A DNA stretch of 64,000 bases from Jeotgalibacillus malaysiensis (GTDB taxonomy: Bacteria > Bacillota > Bacilli > Bacillales > Jeotgalibacillaceae), in contig CP009416.1 in the NCBI GenBank assembly GCA_000818095.1, positions 321,501-385,500 on the forward strand. Direction: 5' to 3'. The notes under the pieces are model-generated. The model ran no database searches, was not told the DNA's origin, and saw only the letters and a list, made by a program, of their open reading frames with translations. This document shows positions 23,507 through 32,405 of this stretch, piece by piece (the stretch's first letter is position 1; every line of letters starts with the position of its first letter). The position numbers and the translations under genes were made by a program.

Positions 23507-23957
23507 TCTCGTACATAAAAATATCTTCATCAAACTCCGGATCAATCAGTCCGCTATCCTCAAAGCCGGCTTGCATATAAAAGCGTTTAGCACCGCCATT
23601 TTCAGGCTTGATACTAAGTACAATTTCATTCGCAGCATAATGAGTAAAGATATACTCAATTGCAAGCTGTATAAAACTTCTCCCGAGCCCACTTCCCTGA
23701 AACCTCTGATCAATCATAAACCGGTCGAGCCAGATGTATTGTTCTTCTTTGTCCTCAGCGCCAATCATCATAAAACCGACTGGCTGATCCTGTTTAAAAA
23801 GACCAAAGCAGACCCAGTTATGCTTTGTGTCGTAAAAGGATTCCAGCATAGAGATTTCGTTTGGTTCTATGTAAGGCTTCTGGTCAGCAGCTACGGTCAG
23901 ATCTGCAAGAGACCGCCAATTATCCGCTGAAACCTTTTGAATACTAAGTTCTTTCAT
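23499..23957 (-). CDS. GNAT acetyltransferase, diamine/spermidine acetyltransferase-like
   Basis: 152 residues. Acetyl-CoA loop Arg-Phe-Gln-Gly-Ser-Gly-Leu-Gly-Arg at about 88-96 and Asn-Gly-Gly-Ala-Lys-Arg-Phe-Tyr-x-x-Ala-Gly-Phe near 120. Length and the pattern Trp-Leu-Asp-Arg-Phe-Met-Ile before the loop resemble BltD-type polyamine acetyltransferases. The substrate is inferred from likeness only. Alone on its strand. Confidence 0.8.
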   Translation of the reverse strand: MKELSIQKVSADNWRSLADLTVAADQKPYIEPNEISMLESFYDTKHNWVCFGLFKQDQPVGFMMIGAEDKEEQYIWLDRFMIDQRFQGSGLGRSFIQLAIEYIFTHYAANEIVLSIKPENGGAKRFYMQAGFEDSGLIDPEFDEDIFMYEKN

Positions 23958-24011
23958 CCGAACCTCAACTCCAATTCTCTTATTCTCTTACTATTATACT
24001 GATTCAAATGA

Positions 24012-24042
24012 AAAATCCGAACCGTATCACAACAGTCCGGAT
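24012..24042 (-). terminator. Terminator of the tctCBA operon
   Basis: Minus strand ATCCGGAC and GTTCGGAT arms followed by TTTTT. Confidence 0.65.
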
Positions 24043-24049
24043 CTCATCT

Positions 24050-25540
24050 TCAGCTGACCTTGTATTTCCTGCGTCCTTTTAAAAGCGGGAAGAGAATCGT
24101 CAGCAAACCAACGCCGATCAGTGACAATGCAATTGGCTTATCAAGGAAGATACCAAAACTGCCATTTGAGATCGTCAGCGTCTGTCTGAATGCCTGCTCC
24201 ATCATCCCGCCAAGGATAAATGCCAGAATGAACGGGGCAGCCGGGAAGGAGAACATCCTCATGAAGAACCCGATCACACCAAAAGCTAACAGCATATAAA
24301 GGTCAAACGTATTAAAGCTGATTGCATAGACCCCGATTAAACTGAAGATAATCACAAGTGAAATCAGCAGTGGACGCGGGATCTTCAGGATTTTTGAAAT
24401 GTAAGGAATCAGCGGCAGGTTCAATACAAGCAGAATAATATTACCGACATACATACTCGCAATGATGCCCCAGAAGATTTCCGGGCGATCCTGCACTAAA
24501 AGAGGTCCCGGTTGAACGCCCAGTACAAGAAAGGCGCCGAGTAAAACGGCTGTCGTACCTGACCCAGGGATCCCAAGGCTCAGTAATGGGACAAACGCTC
24601 CGCTTGTGGCAGCATTGTTAGCCGTCTCAGGCGCTGCAAGCCCTTTAACAGAACCCTTTCCAAACTCCTCAGGGTGCTTCGCGATTTTCTTTTCAGTAAT
24701 ATAAGCAATAAATGAAGCAATCGTTGCACCTGCACCAGGTAAAACTCCAATAATAAAGCCGAGGAATGACTGTCTGGAAACAGGTCCGCTCATATCTTTT
24801 ACATCCTGCTTAGAAAGACGGAGGCTGCCGATATTTTTGCTCTGGCCGTCATCTTTCTCATTTCTGTTTAAGACAAGTGTACACACTTCAGCAAGTGCAA
24901 AGAGACCGAGTGCAACGACAAGAAAATCAATGCCTTCCAGAAGGTTTGGATTACCAAAAGTAAAACGGCTGGTACCAGTTTGCGCATCAATCCCAATTGT
25001 CACGACCATAAAACCGAGTGTTGCTGAGATAAATGCTTTAATGGCCGATCCATCAGCCAGACTCGCAATTGCAGTTAATCCAAGAAACATCAGTGCAAAA
25101 TATTCGGCAGGTCCAAATGAAATGGCCACTGCTGATAAGAGGGGTGTAAACAGCATCAGTAATACAACACTGACTGTTCCGCCTGTAAAAGAAGCAATCG
25201 CTGCAATCGCCAGCGCTTTACCTGCTTTTCCTTGTTTCGCCATTGGATAACCGTCAAAAGCAGTCGCAACGGTCCCTGCAACACCAGGGGCATTTAATAA
25301 AATAGACGAACTCGATCCGCCGAAAATTGCGCCATAGTACACGCCGGCCATCATCACAAGGGCAATGGAAGGGTCCATTGAATAAGTGATCGGAATCATA
25401 ATCGCAATCGCACTGATCGGACCAAGCCCTGGCATCATGCCGATAAACGTACCGACAAATACACCAATAAACACAAACATTAATCCCTCAATACTAAACG
25501 CTACTTCAAACCCCGACATTAAACCGGAAAATGCATCCAT
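24050..25540 (-). CDS. tctA: Tripartite tricarboxylate transporter, large permease TctA
   Basis: 496 residues with ten to twelve membrane segments. The N-terminal Gly-x-x-x-Gly-Met-Met-Pro-Gly-Leu-Gly-Pro and the repeated Gly-Val-Leu-Pro-Gly-Ala-Gly-Ala motif are characteristic of TctA. In this secondary transporter, binding protein TctC hands a tricarboxylate or related carboxylate to the TctAB membrane part. Last gene of the operon tctC-tctB-tctA. Confidence 0.94.
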   Translation of the reverse strand: MDAFSGLMSGFEVAFSIEGLMFVFIGVFVGTFIGMMPGLGPISAIAIMIPITYSMDPSIALVMMAGVYYGAIFGGSSSSILLNAPGVAGTVATAFDGYPMAKQGKAGKALAIAAIASFTGGTVSVVLLMLFTPLLSAVAISFGPAEYFALMFLGLTAIASLADGSAIKAFISATLGFMVVTIGIDAQTGTSRFTFGNPNLLEGIDFLVVALGLFALAEVCTLVLNRNEKDDGQSKNIGSLRLSKQDVKDMSGPVSRQSFLGFIIGVLPGAGATIASFIAYITEKKIAKHPEEFGKGSVKGLAAPETANNAATSGAFVPLLSLGIPGSGTTAVLLGAFLVLGVQPGPLLVQDRPEIFWGIIASMYVGNIILLVLNLPLIPYISKILKIPRPLLISLVIIFSLIGVYAISFNTFDLYMLLAFGVIGFFMRMFSFPAAPFILAFILGGMMEQAFRQTLTISNGSFGIFLDKPIALSLIGVGLLTILFPLLKGRRKYKVS

Positions 25541-25555
25541 ACTGTCACCTCTTTT

Positions 25556-26026
25556 CTAAAATGGGAGTATGCCCGCAGGCAGATTAATTTTAAGTAAGTA
25601 GTTAAATAAACCGTATATTGCCAGTGAAAAGACAACAGACGTAATGATATTTGTTACATGATGTTTGTAATCAAGATACAGTGAGCAGACAAAGATAAAT
25701 ATCGTTGTCATCAGCACAAATCCGATGATTTCAAGTAAGAAAATATAAACGAGAATCATGCCTGCTACGACAAGCAGATTGATTACGTGTTTTTTAGAAA
25801 TTTTCCGCTTTTCTTTATCAGCTTCTGTTTCATTTTTCTTATCCAGATAAAGCAGTAGTGCAAAGAACAATAAAAGGAATCCAAGTCCTTTTGGAATTAC
25901 GTCTGCATCAATCAATGCATTTGAATAGGCGGGCAGGTTAAAGCTTAAAAGCAGATAGATGACGGCGATGAGTGCAACAACGAGTGCCGCCTTCTGATTT
26001 GTTTTTGCCAGCATATCTGTGTTCAC
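25556..26026 (-). CDS. tctB: Tripartite tricarboxylate transporter, small subunit TctB
   Basis: 156 residues with four membrane segments (about 15-30, 40-58, 80-108, 125-150) and a charged cytoplasmic loop Lys-Lys-Asn-Glu-Thr-Glu-Ala-Asp-Lys. This is the usual form of the poorly conserved TctB subunit, and its place between tctC and tctA confirms it. Confidence 0.9.
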   Translation of the reverse strand: MNTDMLAKTNQKAALVVALIAVIYLLLSFNLPAYSNALIDADVIPKGLGFLLLFFALLLYLDKKNETEADKEKRKISKKHVINLLVVAGMILVYIFLLEIIGFVLMTTIFIFVCSLYLDYKHHVTNIITSVVFSLAIYGLFNYLLKINLPAGILPF

Positions 26027-26080
26027 CTCATTTCTGTTAAAGGAGATAGAAGCACCTGAGTCCTTCTATCTCTCTGGAAG

Positions 26081-27088
26081 TTATTCTCTGGCAAGTCCAA
26101 GCTCATCAAGCAGTGCTTCCATTGATTCAGCTTCTTCTTCAAGGAACGCTGCGTATTCTTCGCTGTCCATATACATTTCGCCCCAGCCGTACTTTTCACG
26201 GATCTCAGTCCATGCTTCTGAATCATTCAGCTCTTTGAATTTTTCTTCATAGTAAGCAACGGCTGCTTCATCCATATTTGGTGGTCCAAAGAAGCCTCTC
26301 CAGTTAACAAATGTTTCATCAATACCCTGTTCGATCGCTGTAGGGAACTCTGAAAGTACCTCTCCTTCAAGACGTTCCTCAGACGTGATTCCGAGTACTT
26401 TTACTTTTCCGGCACGCACCTGTTCAATTGTTTCAGCTACACCGGTTGTGAACACATCAATACTGCCATTCAGAACTGAAGTCAGCCCGCCTGATTCAGG
26501 ATCTGAGATATACTTCATGTTTGCAACATCCACACCTGCAGCTTTTGCGATTTTAACGAACTGCATGTGATCCATACTTCCCGGGGAAGAGGTGCCAACG
26601 ACGCTGACACTCTGAGGATCTTCTTTCATATCATCAAATAAATCGTTCAAGTTATCCCACTCTGCGTCCGCTCTCACGACAAATGCGCCGTAGTCAGCGA
26701 TCACATTCGCAAGTGGTGTAAAGTCTTCATGACTGTATTCAGACTGACCATTTAGCGGTACAAGTACTAGTGGTGGAGAGCCTACAAACATATGGTGCGG
26801 ACTTTCTTCCTGACCGGCTATATACGCCCATCCAACTGCTCCGCCACCGCCGGCTTTATTCACGACTGGCAGACGCTGATCAATGATTTCTTCTTCTTCA
26901 AATACCTGAGAGACCATTCTGGCTGTCGTATCCCAGCCGCCGCCCGGTCCTGCAGGTGCTGTGATTTCTATTGGCTGCGTCGGTGTCCAGTTACCGTCTT
27001 CATCTGTTGCACCTGTTGAGCTGTTTCCACATCCTGCTGCACTGACTAAAAGCAATGTAGCTGCTGCTGTTCCAAAAATCTTTTTCAT
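26081..27088 (-). CDS. tctC: Tripartite tricarboxylate transporter, substrate-binding lipoprotein TctC
   Basis: 335 residues. Signal peptide with lipobox Ser-Ala-Ala-Gly-Cys20, then a Bug/TctC-family periplasmic-binding-type domain: Pro-Ile-Glu-Ile-Thr-Ala-Pro-Ala-Gly-Pro-Gly-Gly-Gly-Trp-Asp near the ligand loop. In Gram-positive cells it is anchored to the outer face of the membrane. First gene of the operon; the leader contains a near-perfect cre box, and a sensor-regulator pair of the citrate family is encoded just upstream. Confidence 0.93.
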   Translation of the reverse strand: MKKIFGTAAATLLLVSAAGCGNSSTGATDEDGNWTPTQPIEITAPAGPGGGWDTTARMVSQVFEEEEIIDQRLPVVNKAGGGGAVGWAYIAGQEESPHHMFVGSPPLVLVPLNGQSEYSHEDFTPLANVIADYGAFVVRADAEWDNLNDLFDDMKEDPQSVSVVGTSSPGSMDHMQFVKIAKAAGVDVANMKYISDPESGGLTSVLNGSIDVFTTGVAETIEQVRAGKVKVLGITSEERLEGEVLSEFPTAIEQGIDETFVNWRGFFGPPNMDEAAVAYYEEKFKELNDSEAWTEIREKYGWGEMYMDSEEYAAFLEEEAESMEALLDELGLARE

Positions 27089-27157
27089 GATAAATCCCCC
27101 TTGTTTGTAGTCGATTAATCCATCCTTTTGCGTAATGTTAAATGAGAATATTCAAAA

Positions 27158-27171
27158 TGTAACCGTTTACA
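27158..27171 (-). promoter_or_regulatory. cre box before tctC
   Basis: TGTAAACGGTTACA on the minus strand fits the CcpA consensus TGWAANCGNTNWCA at every defined position. It lies 70 bp upstream of the tctC start codon, suitable for carbon catabolite repression. Confidence 0.8.
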
Positions 27172-27342
27172 ATTTAACTTTCATAAAGAACTTTTTGAGC
27201 GTTTTGTTCATTTTGTTCACGGGAGGAGCGACGGAGCGTGTGGCTTCTTGTGGGATTTTATCTATCAGCTTTTAGATTAATTGCAACACCTATATCGTTA
27301 ATTCCATCACCTTTTCCGGAATTCGCACGCGCGCAACCCAAC

Positions 27343-27376
27343 AAAAAAACACCTCCAAAACCGCTGGAGGTGTTCA
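27343..27376 (-). terminator. Terminator after the citrate-type response regulator gene
   Basis: AACACCTCCA and TGGAGGTGTT arms with a T7 run on the minus strand. It makes the two-component genes and tctCBA separate transcripts. Confidence 0.88.
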
Positions 27377-28048
27377 AACTAAATAATATTTCCGTTCAGG
27401 CCTGCCAACAATCCCATACTCAAGCTCAGCCTTTGCTTCGCCTGAAGAAATCAGATACTCAAGGTAGCGGCGTGCCGTCGTTCTTGAAGCGCCCATGTTC
27501 TGACCAAGCTCTTCAGCATTAATTCCCTGAATCTGCGTTCGTAACATATCTTTTACTTTTTGAAGCGTCAGCGGGTCAATTCCTTTTGGTAAAAGGGTAG
27601 GGGCAGTTTCCTGCGGACGCTGATCTGAAAACACCTGATCAATCATATCCTGAGTAAGCTCATGATTGGAATTGATCAGCTTTCTTCTTTTCTGCACCTT
27701 TTCAACCGCACTTTTAAAACGTTCAAACGTGACAGGCTTCACGATATAATCAGCTGCACCATACCGGACGGCTGGCTCTACGACTTCTTTTTCAGTCGAA
27801 GCAGTAATTAAAATGACATCTGTTCCGGGCCACCTTTCACGAATTTCAGGCAGAAGGGAGAGACCTGTTCTGTCAGGAAGATAGTTGTCCAGCAGCAGCA
27901 GATCCGTTTCTGCTGTTTCAAGCAGGTGAAGAGCTTCTTTTGCATTCAGTGCTTTTCCGGTTAATGCTACGTGATCAAGTTTTTCTAAGAACTGCTCATG
28001 AATTGAGGCGACCCGGAAGTCATCCTCAGCAATTGCAACTTTCAACAT
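27374..28048 (-). CDS. Response regulator, CitB/DcuR/CitT family
   Basis: 224 residues from ATG 28048 (TGGAGGT eight bases before); the ATG at 28063 lies inside that ribosome site. Receiver domain with Asp9-Asp10, phosphoacceptor Asp54 and Lys near 104; the C-terminal part from about 165 is a CitB-type helix-turn-helix (Asn-Ala-Glu-Glu-Leu-Gly-Gln-Asn-Met-Gly-Ala-Ser-Arg-Thr-Thr-Ala-Arg-Arg-Tyr-Leu-Glu-Tyr). The preceding kinase gene stops 14 bp upstream. Expected target: tctCBA. Confidence 0.92.
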   Translation of the reverse strand: MLKVAIAEDDFRVASIHEQFLEKLDHVALTGKALNAKEALHLLETAETDLLLLDNYLPDRTGLSLLPEIRERWPGTDVILITASTEKEVVEPAVRYGAADYIVKPVTFERFKSAVEKVQKRRKLINSNHELTQDMIDQVFSDQRPQETAPTLLPKGIDPLTLQKVKDMLRTQIQGINAEELGQNMGASRTTARRYLEYLISSGEAKAELEYGIVGRPERKYYLV

Positions 28049-28062
28049 GATTGGTACCTCCA

Positions 28063-29673
28063 TCAGGATGTTTTCTTCTGTCTGTATGTCATCTCTTTTG
28101 GCAGATAGACTGAAAATGTTGTGCCATTACCAGGAGATGAATGAACTTCGATGCTTCCGCCGAGGTTTTCAGCAGCTTGCTTCACAATCGCCAGGCCATA
28201 TCCTCTGTCTGAATGATCCTTTGTTGAATAACCTGTTTCAAAGACAAGGTCCAGATTCTTCTCCGGAATGCCTTCGCCGTTATCTTCAACCTCAATGATC
28301 ATATCATTGCCGATGTCTGTGATGAAGAGCGCCACGGTGGGGTCAGACTTTCCTTCTGTGGCGTCAAATGCGTTATCGATCAGGTTACCGATAATAGAGG
28401 CTACGTAGCTGAATGCCTGATTAGAAAGCATCTGAAGGCTGCTGTTTTCTTCTATATTGAAATGAATTTTCTTCTCGGAAGCTTTACCACTTTTACCTAA
28501 AAGCAGGGCCTGGATTTTCGGGTCTCCAATCTGCTCAAAAATCACTTTGTTTTGAAGGTCCTGCGCATCAGATTCAGCCTGAATCATCTCAATCGCTTCC
28601 TCGTATTTACCGAGCTGAAGCAGCCCTGACAAAATGTAGAGTTTATTAGAGAACTCATGGGTCTGAGCCCGCAGATCCTCTGAATATTTTTTTACTTCAG
28701 AGAGTGCCTCGATCATTTTATTAATCTCGGTTCTGTCGCGGAAGGTAGAAACAACGCCTGTCACTTGTCCATCTTTAATGACGGGTGTTCTGTTAATCAC
28801 GACGTTCCGGCTGCGCAGCGTCGTGGATACATCCCGCTGAGGTTCGCCGCTGTTCAGTACGTCGTAGACTCCGGTATTAGGAAGAATGGTCTCGACTTTT
28901 TGATTCAGTACACTTTCATCCACATCTAAAAGGTCCATCGCAGACTGATTCAAAATCTTAATATAACCGTCGTCATCGACAGAAATAATGCCTTCCTTAA
29001 TGGAATTCAAAATCGCCTGACGTTCCTGATAGAGGGAGGTCATCTCATGAGGCTCTAGGCCAAGTGTCATTTTCCTGATATTCCGGGCGAGCAGGTAGCT
29101 TGAGAGAATACCAAAGATGATCACAATCAGTGAAATAAGTGAAATCACTGAACCGCGCTCAATTGCATTATCAACCACAGAAGAGGAGAGGTAACCGACA
29201 GAAACAACGCCGACAATGTCACCGTCAGCATTGCGGATCGGCCCTTTTCCACGTATAGATGGGCCGAGAGTACCTTCTGCTTTAGATACATAAAACTCCC
29301 CGTCCTGAAGCGCGCGTATATTATCCCCGCCAACCATTGTTTCACCGATTTTATCTTCATCAGGATGCGCATAGCGTGTGCCTTCAGTATCCCCTATGAC
29401 GATAAATGCAGCTCCGGTTTCCGTACGTATACGATTGATAAGAGGCTGAAGAATCGTGGATGGCTCATCCTCTTCAAAAGCATCGATCACAGTAGGCATA
29501 GCAGATACCGTCACCGCAAGCTGCATCGCCTGGGTGCCCATCTGCCGCTCGATCTGTTTGTATTCAATGACCAGGGAAATAACGAGAAAGACAAGCATCA
29601 CCAATAGAATACTGACAATATTTAAACTGATAATTTTTGTAGTAAGTGAAAACCTTCTTCGTTTTGTTTTCAT
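28063..29673 (-). CDS. Sensor histidine kinase, CitA/DcuS family
   Basis: 536 residues: membrane segment about 13-36, extracytoplasmic single-Cache (PASp) domain about 40-170, membrane segment about 172-194, cytoplasmic PAS about 210-320, SpoB-type dimerisation with the His in Thr-His-Glu-Phe-Ser-Asn-Lys-Leu (near 350), and an ATPase domain with Asn-Leu-Ile-Asp-Asn-Ala-Phe-Asp and Asp-Asn-Gly-Glu-Gly-Ile. The Cache domain binds carboxylates such as citrate, malate or fumarate. Together with the next regulator it should sense the substrate of the Tct transporter. A loose cre-like GCGCTTT sequence lies just upstream. Confidence 0.92.
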   Translation of the reverse strand: MKTKRRRFSLTTKIISLNIVSILLVMLVFLVISLVIEYKQIERQMGTQAMQLAVTVSAMPTVIDAFEEDEPSTILQPLINRIRTETGAAFIVIGDTEGTRYAHPDEDKIGETMVGGDNIRALQDGEFYVSKAEGTLGPSIRGKGPIRNADGDIVGVVSVGYLSSSVVDNAIERGSVISLISLIVIIFGILSSYLLARNIRKMTLGLEPHEMTSLYQERQAILNSIKEGIISVDDDGYIKILNQSAMDLLDVDESVLNQKVETILPNTGVYDVLNSGEPQRDVSTTLRSRNVVINRTPVIKDGQVTGVVSTFRDRTEINKMIEALSEVKKYSEDLRAQTHEFSNKLYILSGLLQLGKYEEAIEMIQAESDAQDLQNKVIFEQIGDPKIQALLLGKSGKASEKKIHFNIEENSSLQMLSNQAFSYVASIIGNLIDNAFDATEGKSDPTVALFITDIGNDMIIEVEDNGEGIPEKNLDLVFETGYSTKDHSDRGYGLAIVKQAAENLGGSIEVHSSPGNGTTFSVYLPKEMTYRQKKTS

Positions 29674-29747
29674 AACGTCCCCTTAAGAAAGCGCTTTTTT
29701 CTATTCTAAAGGGGATAAAGAATTTTTGGAAGGTTCTCAGAAAATAA

Positions 29748-29782
29748 AAAAATCTTACCAAATGGTTTGGCAAGATTTTAGT
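29748..29782 (-). terminator. Terminator of the serine hydrolase gene
   Basis: AAAATCTTACCAAA and TTTGGCAAGATTTT arms; T-rich on the minus strand and overlapping the stop codon. Confidence 0.85.
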
Positions 29783-30869
29783 ACAGTTCCTTTGTTAAAT
29801 GGATCCTGAAATCTTCATCTTTCAAAATCGCTTTCTGAAAACCATTCATCGATTTCGACAGCCTCATCTGATCGAGCAGCACCAGTCCATCAGCAAAAAA
29901 TGAGATTTCAGTCCGATTGTCATCAAGGTCGGTTGCATAGAGTGAAAAAGTCAGCACGTGCGGGGTGGAACCGCCTTTTTGACCGGCGTGTTTCAACCAT
30001 TCCCGATTTTCCTTTTTCTCCATGAGCGGTTCAAGCAGGGGGTCAAGATGACTGTGCACTTCTTTTGAAAAGAACGTTTTACTGTTCAGTTTTTCCATGA
30101 AATCAGTATACGTTTTTGCGTTGGAACGGGTTAGGTGATCAGACCAGTTTTTCTGAGCAGGCGCAGTCAGGCATTTCAGGATCTGCTGCTTTTCCTGATC
30201 CGTGCAGGGCTGCTTCAGCCAGCGTTCCATGATCATGATCGTCATATTTCTGTATTCCTCTTTTGACATATCACGGACTTCCGCGTTGGCCCCTTCAAGC
30301 GTCAGATTTTGTTCAGTTGTCAGTGTATAAGGGACTGCAAGTGCTGCGACAAATGGGAAGATCGGCTCGTGATCTGAGAGACCGGTTTCTGCAAGCGTCT
30401 GATTAATACGGTCCAGCCCGAGCCTGTGCATCAGGTAGTCTGAATTGGCATTAGAGCTGTAATGCATCATGCCTTCAGCTACCTGAGCAAGTGTGACCGG
30501 ATCCCGGTGGTTGATTTCTTTCAACCAGGCATCATGCGCACCGCCATCCGTCCGTTTAAAGTAAAAGGGCTCGAGCGCAGAGAGTGGAATCTGTTCATTG
30601 GGGTCCATGGTTCCTGTTGCAGCCTGCTTTGCATACTCAACTGCAATCACCATTTTTGCTGTGCTTGCAAGCGGAAGCATCAGGTCTTCCTGACGCGTGA
30701 CAAGTACTTCACCATTACGCTGAACCTTCAGTGAAACAGTCTCGGGATGCTCCTTAATAAATTGTGTGAAAGCGCGCGGATTCATTTTTCTTGTTTTGAA
30801 TCCAATGAAAAATGAACTGCCTGCGATCAGCACGGCAATCAATAGGGAAACAATAAAAATCCAGTTCAC
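29778..30869 (-). CDS. Membrane-anchored beta-lactamase-like serine hydrolase
   Basis: 363 residues: N-terminal membrane anchor (3-25), then a class A beta-lactamase/PBP-type fold outside the cell. Ser69-Thr-Ala-Lys72 is the active-site motif, Tyr-Ser-Ser-Asn-Ala-Asn region (about 141-146) the second, and Gln-Lys-Gly-Gly-Ser-Thr the third. Such proteins include peptidases of cell-wall stem peptides and inactive relatives; true beta-lactamase activity is doubtful because a Glu166-type motif is not clear. Operon with the upstream coiled-coil gene is likely (26 bp gap). Confidence 0.82.
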   Translation of the reverse strand: MNWIFIVSLLIAVLIAGSSFFIGFKTRKMNPRAFTQFIKEHPETVSLKVQRNGEVLVTRQEDLMLPLASTAKMVIAVEYAKQAATGTMDPNEQIPLSALEPFYFKRTDGGAHDAWLKEINHRDPVTLAQVAEGMMHYSSNANSDYLMHRLGLDRINQTLAETGLSDHEPIFPFVAALAVPYTLTTEQNLTLEGANAEVRDMSKEEYRNMTIMIMERWLKQPCTDQEKQQILKCLTAPAQKNWSDHLTRSNAKTYTDFMEKLNSKTFFSKEVHSHLDPLLEPLMEKKENREWLKHAGQKGGSTPHVLTFSLYATDLDDNRTEISFFADGLVLLDQMRLSKSMNGFQKAILKDEDFRIHLTKELY

Positions 30870-30895
30870 TTACTTCACTCCTGTTTTGGGGAATT

Positions 30896-31843
30896 TCATC
30901 GATTTTCAATACAGTGCTGATAGCGGCCCCATACTTCCTCCTGCTGGTGAAGCACCTGACCGCGTTCTTTCTGCAGGTTGCCAACAGCACGGGCAACTTT
31001 AGACTTCGTTTCTTCTACTTTACTGATTGAATCGTTAATCCGGCTGTGGATCGTCCATTCAGAAAAAATATCATCAAGGAAGTAGTCTGCAAAAGTAATA
31101 AACGATCCTCTCTCTACATCCATCGATTCAGTCGTTTCTTCTTTTACATCCTTCAGCTCAGCTTCAAACTTACGGAGACTTCTCTGCGCGCGGTGCAGGG
31201 CATCCTGTGACTGGTCGAGATCATTATGCTTCATTGCTGTGACGATGATCCCGCCGCCAAGGAAAGTATCCCATGTAGACATGCCGTGTGCAGACTTAAG
31301 ATTTTTAAGAGCATCTTCAAGAGAAGACTCTGCGCTGCGTCCAGCATAAATTGCTTCGTCAATTTCGACTAAGAGCGCGTCAAGGTCTGCATAGTGATTC
31401 AGATGAAGATCAATTTCGCGTGCTGTTTCACTGTCATTCTGCTTGATCCAGCGTTCTTTTTCTGAGAGAAATGCTTCCCAATCATTTTCTGCATATGAGT
31501 AAGCTGAAAGATTTTGTTCTAGTTCAGCCTCGTCACTCTTCAGATCGTCAACCATTTGTTCATGCTCATTCAGCTTCAGTTCGGCCTTTGCTGCTTCATC
31601 ATACTCTTTTTCACGCAGCTCTTCATGCGTGCCTTTCCATTTGCGTACAACATTCACTAAAGAAAAGCGGTCCATTTTATGCAGATCCAACTGTTCTTTT
31701 GACAGGCTCTGTTCAAGCTCCTGCTTTTTCTTTTCATGTTCAGATAGCTGCGACCGTACATTTAACAGACGTTTCTCAAGCTTTCTTTTCTCATCAAGTT
31801 TCTTTCTCAGGTCAAGCTGTTTTCTCTCAAGTGTCTTTTCCAC
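30896..31843 (-). CDS. Long coiled-coil protein of unknown function
   Basis: 315 residues, Lys/Glu-rich with heptad pattern at about 1-120 and 215-310. A Gly-rich break near 195-205 (Thr-Phe-Leu-Gly-Gly-Gly-Ile-Ile-Val-Thr-Ala-Met-Lys-His) interrupts the coils. No signal or membrane segment. I do not recognise a named family. It starts with GGAGGGATTC before the ATG and precedes the serine hydrolase gene by 26 bp. Confidence 0.68.
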   Translation of the reverse strand: MEKTLERKQLDLRKKLDEKRKLEKRLLNVRSQLSEHEKKKQELEQSLSKEQLDLHKMDRFSLVNVVRKWKGTHEELREKEYDEAAKAELKLNEHEQMVDDLKSDEAELEQNLSAYSYAENDWEAFLSEKERWIKQNDSETAREIDLHLNHYADLDALLVEIDEAIYAGRSAESSLEDALKNLKSAHGMSTWDTFLGGGIIVTAMKHNDLDQSQDALHRAQRSLRKFEAELKDVKEETTESMDVERGSFITFADYFLDDIFSEWTIHSRINDSISKVEETKSKVARAVGNLQKERGQVLHQQEEVWGRYQHCIENR

Positions 31844-31976
31844 GTGAATCCCTCCAGAGGTTTGTTAGTAAATATACGAATGGACTGACTGGAAGTTCCG
31901 GAGAATTTTTTGCATTACCATTTTTAAAAGGCAGGATGTATGATGGATATTGTTAAAAGCAAGGAGGACGGATTTG

Positions 31977-32153
31977 TGATCGAAAAATTTTTGGGGGTGA
32001 CCGGAGATTGAGCGGAGGTGACCCGAGATTCCTCGGGCCTGACCCGAAAATTCGGCAGAACCGGGGATGTGACCGTAAATTTAGGGAACGTGACCCGAGA
32101 TTTTCGGAATGTGACCTTAGTTTCAGCGGACATGACCTGAAATAATATATGTG
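31977..32153. repeat. 21-bp periodic intergenic repeat, TGACC family
   Basis: TGACC cores at 31998, 32019, 32040, 32070, 32091, 32112 and 32133; steps 21, 21, 30, 21, 21 and 21. A weaker unit starts at 31977. Most units continue with CGAGATT or similar, and CGG or GGG near the end. The 30-bp step equals one unit plus nine bases. It fills the gap between two divergent genes. Confidence 0.85.
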
Positions 32154-32183
32154 AGTTTATGGAATTTTTCGAAGGGAGGGAAA

Positions 32184-32369
32184 ATGATGAATAGAGAACT
32201 GGTCAGGACTATCTTGCTGATTTTATTGGCCGCGGTAGTGGTTACAGGTCTTATCGTTTATGTAACAGATAGACATGAATACAATCTGCTTGTTGCGTTG
32301 GTGGCTTTGATCTTAAGTGTGGCTGCCTTGATATTTACTTTTAACGAGAAAAAAAGAAAAAGGTCTTGA
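32184..32369 (+). CDS. Small two-span membrane protein
   Basis: 61 residues from ATG 32184 (GAAGGGAGG before; a second ATG follows at once). Two hydrophobic segments at about 6-24 and 32-50, then a basic end Lys-Lys-Arg-Lys-Arg. Family not recognised. Terminator overlaps its 3' end. Confidence 0.6.
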   Translation: MMNRELVRTILLILLAAVVVTGLIVYVTDRHEYNLLVALVALILSVAALIFTFNEKKRKRS

Positions 32370-32399
32370 ATCCTGTGGTGGATTCTAAGACCTTTTTTT
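32354..32399. terminator. Bidirectional terminator
   Basis: AAAGGTCTT-AATCC and GGATT-AAGACCTTT arms with T7 downstream; shared by the small membrane gene and the methyltransferase gene. Confidence 0.85.
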
Positions 32400-32405
32400 A
32401 CTGTG

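Noticed and set aside
28327-28340. GGGGTCAGAC inside the CitA-like kinase gene as a third REP copy
   Set aside because: Only half of the palindrome is present and it is within coding sequence.
31924-32133. Frame with Arg-Val-Thr every seven residues
   Set aside because: Again a by-product of the 21-bp TGACC units, without start signals.
31977-32153. Possible CRISPR array because of regular spacing
   Set aside because: The period is only 21 bp with a 5-8 base core; there are no unique spacers of 30 bp or more, no leader and no cas genes.
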